This document shows positions 26,393-34,411 of a stretch of 64,000 bases of DNA, piece after piece; position 1 is the stretch's first letter; each line of letters starts with the position of its first letter. The stretch is taken from NCBI GenBank assembly GCA_021151535.1, contig JAGKXC010000002.1:16217-80216 (forward strand), in the 5' to 3' direction. This DNA comes from Sphingobacteriia bacterium. Its GTDB lineage: Bacteria > Bacteroidota > Bacteroidia > NS11-12g > UBA955. A program made the translations under genes and the position numbers. The notes under the pieces are model-generated. The model was given only the letters and a program-made list of their open reading frames with translations, was not told the origin of the DNA and made no database searches.

Positions 26393-27136
26393 ATGGCATA
26401 TACGCAACAAGACTTGTTGGATGCAGGTGTACATTTCGGACACCTTACCCGCAAATGGAATCCAAAGATGGCTTCATACATTTTCATGGAGCAGAATGGT
26501 ATCCATATCATTGATTTGAAAAAGACAGAGGCGAAATTAGAAGAAGCGAAAGTTGCTGCTAAGAATATCGCTCGTTCAGGAAGAAGAATTTTGTTTGTAG
26601 CTACCAAAAAGCAGGCGAAAGAAATCGTTGGCGAATTGGCTGCTAATGCAAACATGCCTTTTGTTACTGAGCGCTGGTTAGGTGGTATGCTTACCAACTT
26701 CCAAACTGTACGTAAGAGTATCAAGCGTATGCAGGGCATTGATAAAATGTCTAACGATGGAACATTTGAGCGTATCAACAAAAAAGAGCGTTTGATGTTG
26801 GATCGTGAACGTGCAAAGTTGAAAATTGTATTGGGTGGTATCGAAGATATGACGAAACTTCCTGGTGCATTATTCATCGTTGACGTTAAGCGTGAGCATT
26901 TGGCTATCGCAGAAGCGCATCGTTTGGGAATTCCTACAATCGCTTTGGTTGATACCAACTCAGATCCTACATTGGTGGATTATGCTATACCTGGTAACGA
27001 TGATGCTTCAAAGAGCATTCAGTTAATCGTTGGTGAAATTGCAAATGCAATCGCTGAAGGTTCTGCAGAAAGAAAGAGAGAAAAGTCAGAAGATGAAACT
27101 CCATCAGCTGAAAAACACGAGTCTGTTGAAGCTTAA
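26393..27136 (+). CDS. rpsB: 30S ribosomal protein S2
   Basis: 247 residues with LLDAGVHFGHLTRKWNPKM, GIHIIDLKKTEAKLEEA, a FVTERWLGGMLTNFQTV segment, and IPTIALVDTNSDP, all S2 hallmarks. The C-terminal 35 residues are acidic and lysine-rich (EGSAERKREKSEDETPSAEK), a species-specific tail. It sits 6 bp after rpsI and 13 bp before tsf, the near-universal rpsB-tsf pair. Confidence 0.98.
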   Translation: MAYTQQDLLDAGVHFGHLTRKWNPKMASYIFMEQNGIHIIDLKKTEAKLEEAKVAAKNIARSGRRILFVATKKQAKEIVGELAANANMPFVTERWLGGMLTNFQTVRKSIKRMQGIDKMSNDGTFERINKKERLMLDRERAKLKIVLGGIEDMTKLPGALFIVDVKREHLAIAEAHRLGIPTIALVDTNSDPTLVDYAIPGNDDASKSIQLIVGEIANAIAEGSAERKREKSEDETPSAEKHESVEA

Positions 27137-27149
27137 TTGAAAAAATAAA

Positions 27150-27983
27150 ATGTCGAATATTAGTGCTGCTGAAGTAAATAAATTACGCCAAATGACCGGT
27201 GCCGGTTTGATGGATTGTAAAAAGGCATTGGCTGAAACAGGTGGTGATTTTGATCAAGCTGTAGATTATTTGCGTAAAAAAGGTGCAAAGATATCTGCAA
27301 ACAGAGCTGATCGTGAGGCTAAAGAAGGTGCGGTTATCGCTATTACCAATGACGCTCGTAACTTGGGTGTAATTGTTGAATTGAATTGCGAAACTGACTT
27401 CGTAGCTAAGAATGAAGGTTTTGTTGCTTTGGCAAATGAGATTGCTACTATCGCTTTGAATCATAAGCCTGCATCATTGGACGCTTTGAAAGCATTGCCA
27501 TTTCAAAATGTAACTATCGCTGACAGATTGTTAGATGAGGTTGCTAAGATTGGTGAGAAGATAGATGTAAATAAATATGAGCTTGTATCTGGTGAGAACA
27601 TTGTTTCTTATATCCACGGTGCAAACAGAATGGGTGTGTTGGTTGAATTGAACCTAGCTCCTTCTGAAGCGAATTTTGTAGCTGGAAAAGACGTTGCTAT
27701 GCAAATTGCTGCTATGAATCCTATCGCAGTTAGCAAAGATGAAGTAGATTCATCTGTTGTTGAGCGTGAGTTGGAGATTGGTAAAGAGCAAGCACGTGCT
27801 GAAGGTAAGCCAGAAGCGATGTTGGAAAAAATTGCTCAAGGTAAATTGGAAAAATTCTACAAGGAAAGTACTTTGTTGGCTCAAGAATTTGTTAAGGACA
27901 GTTCTAAGAATGTGGCGAAGTATTTGGATGGAGTTGAATCTGGTTTAACTGTTAAGCAGTTTAAACGAGTAATGCTCGGATAA
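27150..27983 (+). CDS. tsf: Elongation factor Ts
   Basis: The 277-residue protein begins with a UBA-like domain (VNKLRQMTGAGLMDCKKALA, GGDFDQAVDYLRKKG), then the EF-Tu-interacting block NCETDFVAKNEGFVALANEI. The core and C-terminal dimerisation region follow, ending SGLTVKQFKRVMLG. It catalyses GDP release from EF-Tu. The operon ends after this gene in a strong intrinsic terminator, so pyrH is separated from it. Confidence 0.98.
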   Translation: MSNISAAEVNKLRQMTGAGLMDCKKALAETGGDFDQAVDYLRKKGAKISANRADREAKEGAVIAITNDARNLGVIVELNCETDFVAKNEGFVALANEIATIALNHKPASLDALKALPFQNVTIADRLLDEVAKIGEKIDVNKYELVSGENIVSYIHGANRMGVLVELNLAPSEANFVAGKDVAMQIAAMNPIAVSKDEVDSSVVERELEIGKEQARAEGKPEAMLEKIAQGKLEKFYKESTLLAQEFVKDSSKNVAKYLDGVESGLTVKQFKRVMLG

Positions 27984-28000
27984 TTTAAATCTTTTAAAAA

Positions 28001-28031
28001 AATCCCTCGTTTGTAACGAGGGATTTTTTTT
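28001..28031 (+). terminator. Intrinsic terminator after tsf
   Basis: An 11-bp perfect stem (28001-28011 with 28015-28025, AATCCCTCGTT), 3-nt loop TGT, followed by TTTTTTT to 28031. It sits immediately upstream of the pyrH start. Confidence 0.92.
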
Positions 28032-28050
28032 GCTAATTATGCAAAGTCAA

Positions 28051-28761
28051 ATGAAGTACAAAAGAATATTATTGAAATTAAGCGGTGAGGCTCTTTTGGG
28101 TTCTCAGAGTTATGGAATTGATGCTAAAGTATTAGAGCAATATGCTTATGAAGTTAAGGCAGTTGTAGATGCGGGCGTTGAAGTTGCTGTAGTTATTGGT
28201 GGTGGTAATATTTTTAGAGGTGTTCAAGGCGCTCAAGGTGGTGTGGTAGATCGCGCAACTGGTGATTACATGGGTATGTTGGCTACAATGATTAATGCAA
28301 TGGCATTGCAAGGTGCATTTGAAAAGGTTGGATTAAGAACTCGCTTACAATCTGCAATCAAAATGGAACAGATTGCCGAATCTTTTATCCGTAGAAGAGC
28401 AATGCGTCATTTAGAAAAAGGCCGTGTTGTGATTTTTGGTGCGGGTACTGGAAATCCATATTTTACAACTGATACTGCCGCCTCATTAAGAGCTGTTGAG
28501 ATTGAAGCTAATGTTGTAATCAAAGGAACTCGTGTAAATGGAATTTATGATTCTGATCCTTTGAAGAATCCGAATGCAAAAAAATATGATCAAATAACTT
28601 TTAAGGAAGTATATGATATGGGATTGGAGGTTATGGACTTAACAGCAATTACCTTATGCCAAGAAAATAAACTCCCTATTGTTGTTTTTAATATGAACGA
28701 AGAAGGTAGTTTGATGCGCTTAATTCATGGAGAAACAGTAGGTACTGCTGTAACTGAGTAA
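28051..28761 (+). CDS. pyrH: Uridylate kinase
   Basis: From the ATG at 28051 the protein starts MKYKRILLKLSGEALLGSQS, the canonical PyrH N-terminus; other motifs are VVIGGGNIFRG, DYMGMLATMINAMALQ, VIFGAGTGNPYFTTDTAA and VNGIYDSDPLKNPNAKKYD. It phosphorylates UMP to UDP in pyrimidine synthesis. Other in-frame starts, an ATG at 28039 and a TTG at 28030, lie at or inside the T-run of the tsf terminator and are less likely. frr, which usually follows pyrH, is absent; instead an intrinsic terminator closes the gene. Confidence 0.96.
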   Translation: MKYKRILLKLSGEALLGSQSYGIDAKVLEQYAYEVKAVVDAGVEVAVVIGGGNIFRGVQGAQGGVVDRATGDYMGMLATMINAMALQGAFEKVGLRTRLQSAIKMEQIAESFIRRRAMRHLEKGRVVIFGAGTGNPYFTTDTAASLRAVEIEANVVIKGTRVNGIYDSDPLKNPNAKKYDQITFKEVYDMGLEVMDLTAITLCQENKLPIVVFNMNEEGSLMRLIHGETVGTAVTE

Positions 28762-28784
28762 TAAAAAAAATACATATAAAGACG

Positions 28785-28814
28785 GCCCTGAATCTCGTGA
28801 TTTAGGGCTTTTTT
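28785..28814 (+). terminator. Intrinsic terminator after pyrH
   Basis: A 10-bp stem with one G-T wobble (28785-28794 GCCCTGAATC with 28799-28808 GATTTAGGGC), loop TCGT, then TTTTTT. Confidence 0.85.
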
Positions 28815-28910
28815 GTTTAAACAACATTTTGAGTTATGGATTTCGTCGAATATGCATTTAAAGCATCGATACCTTTGTGAATTGGCTAATTTGTTGTTAT
28901 ATATTGCGAT

Positions 28911-31592
28911 ATGCAAAAACTTATACGCGCTATATTTCTTGTTTTAGTTTTGGTTATAGTTACAGATGTGTTTTCGGATTCTAATGGCCCCAGTGGGGGA
29001 TATACCGGTGCTCCATCTGAAAGCAATTGTACTAGCTGTCATGCCACTTATTCTCTTCAAACTAGTGGTACCAAATATGATAAATTAAAGTTGGAATCGA
29101 ATTTTACAGGTAACGGCTATATTCCAGATTCTACTTATACTATTAAGATTTCATATAAGGAAACGGGAAAGTCGCGTTATGGATTTCAACTAACAGCATT
29201 GGATGTTGCTACCAATTCAGCAGCGGGTACATTTTCTACAACAGATTCTAGAACTCAAACAGGTACAAATACTGTTTCATCTAAAACAAGGTATTTTATT
29301 GAGCATACTAAAACAGGTACAGCAACGGTTGCCACTGATTCAACTGCTTGGATCATCAAGTGGAAAGCGCCGAATAAGCAGGTTGGTAAAATTAGATTTT
29401 ATATGAATTTTAATGTTGCCGATGGGAACAATAACGACAATAATGATTACATATATAAAAAATCTTGGGATTTAGACCCTTCATCCTTATTGCCTGTGGC
29501 GGATGTAAAAATAAAAGATACCATTATATGTAGTGGCAAGGCGATTCAGTTTTTGGGATCTGGAACACAGAGCCCCAATACCTTTGCATGGATATTTACA
29601 GGCGGGAATATTACAACTTCCAATAGTCAGAATCCTTTAGTTACGTTTCCTTCTTCAGGTAACTTTTATGCTGTTTTAACTGTGAAAAATTCAAAAGGAA
29701 CATCATTGCCTGATACATTTAGATTTAAAGTTTTGGCTGGTGCTGTCAAGCCAACGTTAACAGCTCCTACTGCCGTTTCAATTTGTACTGGCGACTCCAC
29801 GAGATTGTCGGTGAATTCAATTACTGGTCATACAATCACATGGCTACCCGTGGATAACAAAAAAAGTTCACTATTTGTGAAGGATTCTGGTGTTTATTAT
29901 GCGATGAGCACTAATTCTGTTGGATGTACCAAAAATAGTGATAATGTGAAGGTTTCATTATTGAGAAAACCCGAAGGTTTGATATTTACAAAGTCAAATG
30001 ATACTACTTATTGTTTAAATTCAAGTTTTCAAATTGGAGTAAAGAATAAATATGCTCCAATAATAGATTCGGTATCGTCTGTTTCTAATAAATCCGGATT
30101 CACATATGATTCAACATTTATCCAATCTTTCAATACTTCTGGCACAAAAACAGTAAGTGCTTGGTTGAAATCCAAAGAGGGTTGTGTTTCTTCAACGATA
30201 CAATTAAAGGTTGTTGTTTTAGATTCGGCTATTGCGCCAATTCCTAATGCCGTTGACGTACAATATACTTCTATCAAATTTGCATGGAAGAAGCAGAAGA
30301 ATACAAATTATGAGTTTAGTATAGATGGAGGTAAAAATTGGATACTTACCAATAATGGTGGCCAAGACACTTCAACAGTTATTTTAACACCTACTGGTAA
30401 TTATTTGGTGAATTTCTATGTGAGAGGTATTGTTTTGGATCGCTGTGGCAAAACAAAGGTGGGACAATTGTCGATTCGATCAAAGGCATGTTCGCCGATA
30501 ATTTTTAGCGTTACTGCCAAGCCAGTTTCCAATTCTTGCAAAGATTCGATGTTGAATTTGCAATTAAACGCGCCAGGGATTGCAAATTATCGCTGGGCAG
30601 TAGGGAAGGATACATTTGACAATAAAAATGCCGCACAATGGAAATTAATGGCAAAAAACAATCTAATAACTTTGGGTTTGATGGATATGAATGCGATAAT
30701 ATGTGGATACACAGAAAAGAATTTGCAATGGATAGGTGAGGAAACGCCAATGTTAAAATTGAATTTTTCTGGCGATTCTGTTTTCTGCAGATCCAGTCAA
30801 GATGCAACCATTGATCTTGGTGTTAAGTTTACATCGCCCGTTAAAAAGAATACACTTTACAGCTATTTCGATACAACAAAATTGAATTTTAAGGATAGTT
30901 TGTTTCAAGTTCAAGTGCGTGTAAGTGGAAGTCATCCTGGTGTTTATGTGCGTGCTCAATCCGATAGTGGTTGCGTTTCGAAAACGGATTTAACAGGATT
31001 GGTAATAAAAAATCTACCCTTGGTTTCTATTTCACAATCGAACATGGGAGATTATCAATATTCATGGAGCATGGGGTCTACTACTGCTGTTCAATATAAT
31101 TGGACCATTGAAGGGTTGGATTATTCTGGTAAAAATATAGGGCCTTTCGATTATTATAATTATCGCGGCAAATATGTGCATGTGCGGGCCAAATTAACAG
31201 AGCCGGGAGATGGATGTTCAAATACCATATCTGATTCATTTTTAATTGATGTTTTGGGTGTGAAAAAAATGGATGCTGAGCGTCTAATAGCGTTTGGGCC
31301 TAATCCTTTAAAGTCGGGCGATAAATTAATTGTTGATTTCGGTTCCAGTAGTACCAATTTAATTCAAACAAAAACAAAGCTACAGGTTCGTATATTTGAT
31401 GCTACTGGTAAGTTGGTTCAAGAATCAGTAGAAGTTGTAGTAGAGGGCAAGTTGATAGTAGAAACAGAGAAGTTAGTTGCTGGATTGTATCAAGTTGAAA
31501 TGGCTGCATTGCCTGGAGCAGAGGCTAATTTCAGTTCAGCTATAAAAACGGTATTAAGCAACAAGATGAAATTGGTTGTGTTGCAAAAATAA
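28911..31592 (+). CDS. Large secreted surface protein: choice-of-anchor V/Reeler-like domain, PKD-type domains, T9SS sorting domain
   Basis: 893 residues. After the signal peptide the N-terminal domain (about residues 22-190) begins NGPSGGYTGAPSESNCTSCH, the hallmark of choice-of-anchor V (Reeler-like) domains, whose CxxCH motif mimics a haem site. A PKD-type domain follows (about 200-285, ending FPSSGNFYAVLTVKNS), then several Ig/PKD-like repeats. The C-terminal 100 residues (AFGPNPLKSGDKLIVDFG to LVAGLYQVEMAALPG) resemble a T9SS type A sorting domain. It is a surface or secreted protein with no catalytic motif; adhesion or matrix roles are only guesses. It is an isolated gene with 150 bp of leader region. 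Confidence 0.72.
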   Translation: MQKLIRAIFLVLVLVIVTDVFSDSNGPSGGYTGAPSESNCTSCHATYSLQTSGTKYDKLKLESNFTGNGYIPDSTYTIKISYKETGKSRYGFQLTALDVATNSAAGTFSTTDSRTQTGTNTVSSKTRYFIEHTKTGTATVATDSTAWIIKWKAPNKQVGKIRFYMNFNVADGNNNDNNDYIYKKSWDLDPSSLLPVADVKIKDTIICSGKAIQFLGSGTQSPNTFAWIFTGGNITTSNSQNPLVTFPSSGNFYAVLTVKNSKGTSLPDTFRFKVLAGAVKPTLTAPTAVSICTGDSTRLSVNSITGHTITWLPVDNKKSSLFVKDSGVYYAMSTNSVGCTKNSDNVKVSLLRKPEGLIFTKSNDTTYCLNSSFQIGVKNKYAPIIDSVSSVSNKSGFTYDSTFIQSFNTSGTKTVSAWLKSKEGCVSSTIQLKVVVLDSAIAPIPNAVDVQYTSIKFAWKKQKNTNYEFSIDGGKNWILTNNGGQDTSTVILTPTGNYLVNFYVRGIVLDRCGKTKVGQLSIRSKACSPIIFSVTAKPVSNSCKDSMLNLQLNAPGIANYRWAVGKDTFDNKNAAQWKLMAKNNLITLGLMDMNAIICGYTEKNLQWIGEETPMLKLNFSGDSVFCRSSQDATIDLGVKFTSPVKKNTLYSYFDTTKLNFKDSLFQVQVRVSGSHPGVYVRAQSDSGCVSKTDLTGLVIKNLPLVSISQSNMGDYQYSWSMGSTTAVQYNWTIEGLDYSGKNIGPFDYYNYRGKYVHVRAKLTEPGDGCSNTISDSFLIDVLGVKKMDAERLIAFGPNPLKSGDKLIVDFGSSSTNLIQTKTKLQVRIFDATGKLVQESVEVVVEGKLIVETEKLVAGLYQVEMAALPGAEANFSSAIKTVLSNKMKLVVLQK

Positions 31593-31903
31593 TTGAATTT
31601 ATTGCAGGCTTTAATTCAGGTACCTTGCAATTTATGAAGTGATAATTTTTGTTGGATTGCTTGCTGAATAGGTTTTGGCATACACTTAAGCGCTAGGATT
31701 TTGCCTATAGGTGTTTTGATACTGAGGCTATTTATTTGATTGTTGCATTTTTTAATTAGAAGGGTTAGCCGAAATAGAAATCGGTTGGGCATTCTTTCAA
31801 AATGTATGGAAAGTGTAGAAACAAAAAATACAGCCTTTGATTTAGGCTGTATTAATATGGACTAATCTATACAGACCAGTCTCCAAATGTTGTTATCTAA
31901 AGA
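31593..31903. other. 311-bp intergenic region between convergent genes
   Basis: Right end holds the rpsT terminator (31823-31853). The remainder, 31593-31820, has no recognised gene or RNA; on the minus strand 31792-31616 encodes an ATG-started 58-residue basic peptide (MPNRFLFRLTLLIKKC start) without a visible promoter, which I regard as unproven. Confidence 0.5.
31823..31853 (-). terminator. Intrinsic terminator of rpsT
   Basis: A 10-bp perfect stem (31827-31836 with 31844-31853, AATACAGCCT), 7-nt loop. Read on the minus strand, the stem is followed by a run of six T (complement of 31823-31828), about 50 bp after the rpsT stop. Confidence 0.85.
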
Positions 31904-32158
31904 TTATGCTAAAGAATTAACGTGTTTCTGTAAACTTGACTTCAAATTGGAAGCCTTGTTCTTATGAATTACGTTTTTCTTAGCAAGCTTGTCTAAAGCA
32001 GCAAAAGCTGTAGCCAATAATGATTGAGCTTCTGACTTAGATTCAGACTTACGGATATTCTTCACGATAGTACGAGCTGTTTTGTGCTGATAACGATTCA
32101 AGTCGCGTTTTGCAGCGTTTGCTCTGATTCTCTTGATAGCGGACTTATGATTTGCCAT
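31904..32158 (-). CDS. rpsT: 30S ribosomal protein S20
   Basis: 84 residues: MANHKSAIKRIRANAAKRDL at the N-terminus, a helical RTIVKNIRKSESK segment, and KNVIHKNKASNLKSSLQKHV near the C-terminus, typical S20. It is monocistronic, with a textbook promoter upstream and a hairpin terminator downstream. Confidence 0.98.
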   Translation of the reverse strand: MANHKSAIKRIRANAAKRDLNRYQHKTARTIVKNIRKSESKSEAQSLLATAFAALDKLAKKNVIHKNKASNLKSSLQKHVNSLA

Positions 32159-32178
32159 TTCTTCTCAAAAAAGGAGTG

Positions 32179-32209
32179 CAAAGATAAGGAGTCGTTGGCG
32201 AATTATCAA
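32179..32209 (-). promoter_or_regulatory. rpsT promoter
   Basis: Minus strand: TTG (32207-32209), exactly 20 bp, TATCTTTG (32179-32186), leader about 14-20 nt before the ATG at 32158. Same spacing as the rplM promoter. Confidence 0.65.
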
Positions 32210-32231
32210 CATGTATTGAAAAATATTCTAA

Positions 32232-32561
32232 TTAATCTTCATGTTCAGGTGCTAAACGAACAATTAAGCCATCCATTTCTGGATTTAAGTGCAGTTGACA
32301 GCCTAATCTACTGTTGTTTTTTACAAAGAATGCTTGGTCTAGCATCGCCAGTTCGTCATCACTTTGTTCAGGAAGCTCATGATCGCTTTCAACATACACT
32401 TGACAAGTAGCGCACATTGCCATTCCGCCGCATTCTCCTTTCACAGGAAGTTCGGCTACTTTGCAGAACTCCATGAGGTTGAGACTCATATCGGTTGGAG
32501 CTTCGTATTTATTGCTGTTGCCGTTTCTATCGATGATGGTAATATTGATGGTGTTTTCCAT
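32232..32561 (-). CDS. 2Fe-2S ferredoxin, adrenodoxin type
   Basis: The 109-residue protein has four cluster-binding cysteines at 44, 50, 53 and 88 (GECGGMAMCATC and GCQLHLNPEMDG), i.e. Cx5Cx2Cx34C, the adrenodoxin/Isc-ferredoxin spacing, plus the conserved acidic segment (PEQSDDELAMLDQ). It should carry one electron between reductases and acceptors such as the iron-sulfur assembly system. It follows a histidine-phosphatase gene with a 5-bp gap and is probably translated from its transcript. The isc genes are not adjacent, although a cysteine desulfurase lies 24 kb away. Confidence 0.92.
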   Translation of the reverse strand: MENTINITIIDRNGNSNKYEAPTDMSLNLMEFCKVAELPVKGECGGMAMCATCQVYVESDHELPEQSDDELAMLDQAFFVKNNSRLGCQLHLNPEMDGLIVRLAPEHED

Positions 32562-32566
32562 GTAAT

Positions 32567-33217
32567 TTAAGGGATAATTGTATCTAAATGTTCTTGGCTA
32601 TTTTGGGTAATGATGTTGTAATGATAGCTGCCTACTGGTTTTTCAAGTACATAAAGGCAAACATTGTTATGAGGGAAAATATCCATTTCTTGAAGAGGTG
32701 TGTTTGTAAGAAGGCAAAGAAATCCGCGCATTGCTCTTCCATGCATGCAAATAAGAACGGGCGATAGGTTTTCTGCTTCAATTTTATTGAGCCCAACCTT
32801 CTGTCGATCTTGCATTTCAGTGGGCGTTTCTCCCCCTTCAACGGCTTCATTTAAAAAGCCCTCGCGCCATCTTTTTAATTGGTTAAAAAAGAGCTTTTTG
32901 GTGTCTTCGTCTTGGATTTTCCCTTCTAAAATTCCCCAATTAATTTCATTCAATTCGGGTAGTATTTCTATGGGTATATTCAAAGAATTGAATGGAGCCA
33001 CGGTTTGGTGGGTTCGTTTCAATGAGCTCACATAAATCTTTTGAAAAGGAATATGGTTAAACCTAGAGAAAAAAGCCTCTGCTTGTTTTATACCGGTATT
33101 GTTTAAATCTGTATCAACCCCCGAACCCTGAACAATGCCCATTTGATTAAAGTCGGTTTGTCCATGTCTGATGATATAAATTGTTTTTGTGGATGTAAGG
33201 GTTGATTTTTGCAACAT
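32567..33217 (-). CDS. Histidine phosphatase (phosphoglycerate-mutase-like) family protein
   Basis: A 216-residue protein with the RHG catalytic motif at the start (IIRHGQTDFNQMG), followed by a YVSSLKRTHQTVAPF segment (catalytic Arg), Glu in the LPELNEINWGILEG block, and a CMHGRAMRGFLCLL His. These are hallmarks of the branch-1 histidine phosphatases (cofactor-dependent mutase, fructose-2,6-bisphosphatase or small-molecule phosphatase). The substrate cannot be assigned. It lies divergent to an isochorismate synthase with only 7 bp between the two start codons, and is followed by ferredoxin. A TATCTTTG at 33244-33251 (minus) is a good -7 candidate. Confidence 0.88.
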   Translation of the reverse strand: MLQKSTLTSTKTIYIIRHGQTDFNQMGIVQGSGVDTDLNNTGIKQAEAFFSRFNHIPFQKIYVSSLKRTHQTVAPFNSLNIPIEILPELNEINWGILEGKIQDEDTKKLFFNQLKRWREGFLNEAVEGGETPTEMQDRQKVGLNKIEAENLSPVLICMHGRAMRGFLCLLTNTPLQEMDIFPHNNVCLYVLEKPVGSYHYNIITQNSQEHLDTIIP

Positions 33218-33251
33218 TAACTAGATGATAAAAGAAAGCAGCACAAAGATA
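33181..33251. promoter_or_regulatory. Overlapping divergent promoters: histidine phosphatase (-) and isochorismate synthase (+)
   Basis: Minus -7 element TATCTTTG at 33244-33251 lies inside the first codons of the plus-strand gene. On the plus strand TTG (33181-33183), 20 bp, GATTTTTG (33204-33211, one mismatch to TAnnTTTG) lies inside the minus gene. The two transcripts would therefore overlap head to head. Confidence 0.45.
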
Positions 33252-34385
33252 ATGCGAGATGGGTTAATGAAATGTGACTTTGGTAGGGTTGTTTTTTCTT
33301 TACCGGGTGATTTACATTGGCAAGTGTTGGAGGGTCCTGTTTTTTGGGATGAAAAAGATACAGAAAAGGCAGGACGATTAGAGGGGTTTTTGGGCAATAA
33401 ATCTTTGCATAAACAACAATTTGTGTTTCGTGAGTTTGCTGAAAATGGAGCTTTAGGATGCATTGAAGGGGACTTATGGCGATGCAATCAATTGGATGAT
33501 TTGAAGCAGAATTCTTGGTTTCAAATTGCAAAGATTGAATCTTTAAAAAAAGAAATTGAGGAAAAGGAGGTACTGGGTTATGGAGAAATCGATGAAGGTA
33601 AACAACATTCATTATTTACTACATGGGTTGCCCAAGTGAAATCAGAAATCGCCCTAGGAAATTTTTCCAAAATCGTTGCGGCTCGAAAGGAGAAGCTTTC
33701 TGTTATGTATGAAAATGTAGATGTTTTGTCAACTTTGGAGGATTTAAGAATGCAATTTGCCAATGCGTTGGTATTTGCTCTACAATTGGGCGATGAAGCG
33801 ATTTGGATAGGCTGTACACCTGAAAAGTTGATGGTGTTAGAAAAGGGGTTGGCACATGTGCACGCTTTGGCAGGAACAATCACCAAAGATCAGGAGCATT
33901 CCTGGACCTCGAAAGAGGAACAAGAACAACAGGTTACTCATGATTTTGTGGGAAGTATTCTAAAGCAAAATGATGTTGTAGATTTTCATAGTACTGCAGT
34001 GCAGGAAGTTTCCATGGGTGATATTAAGCATCTAGCAACCGAATATGTTTTTTCTTTATCCTATGGCGATGTTGCTCATTGGATTGAACAGCTACATCCA
34101 ACGCCAGCAGTGGGAGGTTGGCCACAAAAGGAAGCATGGCGTTGGTTGAATGAGTGCGAAGTTTTGGATCGTAAATTCTATGCGGGATGGCTGGGTTTGT
34201 TGAACCCGGATGTGCAGGAGGCGCATATGTTTGTTACATTGCGTTGTGCTGAAATAAGTAAAGAGGGTGTGTTTTTGTATGCAGGGGGAGGTATTAATAA
34301 CGCATCTGATCCGGAAACGGAGTGGAAAGAAACGGCTGCAAAAATGAATGTGATTAAAGGAAGCTTACGGTATTGGGAAGATTGA
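33225..34385 (+). CDS. menF: Isochorismate synthase (chorismate-binding enzyme, MenF/EntC family)
   Basis: 386 residues. The chorismate-binding domain carries Lys149 in GNFSKIVAARKE (the general-base lysine of isochorismate synthases), IWIGCTPEKLMVLEKG, HALAGTITKD, a LHPTPAVGGWPQKEAW motif, and AGWLGLLNPDVQEAHMFVTL plus GGGINNASDPETEW at the end. This set favours isochorismate synthase over anthranilate or aminodeoxychorismate synthase component I. The product feeds menaquinone synthesis, the main quinone of Bacteroidota; other men genes are not in the window. The start could also be the ATG at 33252 or 33267, since the divergent promoter overlaps the first codons. Confidence 0.85.
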   Translation: MIKESSTKIMRDGLMKCDFGRVVFSLPGDLHWQVLEGPVFWDEKDTEKAGRLEGFLGNKSLHKQQFVFREFAENGALGCIEGDLWRCNQLDDLKQNSWFQIAKIESLKKEIEEKEVLGYGEIDEGKQHSLFTTWVAQVKSEIALGNFSKIVAARKEKLSVMYENVDVLSTLEDLRMQFANALVFALQLGDEAIWIGCTPEKLMVLEKGLAHVHALAGTITKDQEHSWTSKEEQEQQVTHDFVGSILKQNDVVDFHSTAVQEVSMGDIKHLATEYVFSLSYGDVAHWIEQLHPTPAVGGWPQKEAWRWLNECEVLDRKFYAGWLGLLNPDVQEAHMFVTLRCAEISKEGVFLYAGGGINNASDPETEWKETAAKMNVIKGSLRYWED

Positions 34386-34411
34386 AATGCTCTTGTAAAC
34401 AAAATTTCTAA

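Noticed and set aside
26383..26958. 191-codon open frame antisense to rpsB
   Set aside because: A shadow of S2 codons on the opposite strand with no independent support.
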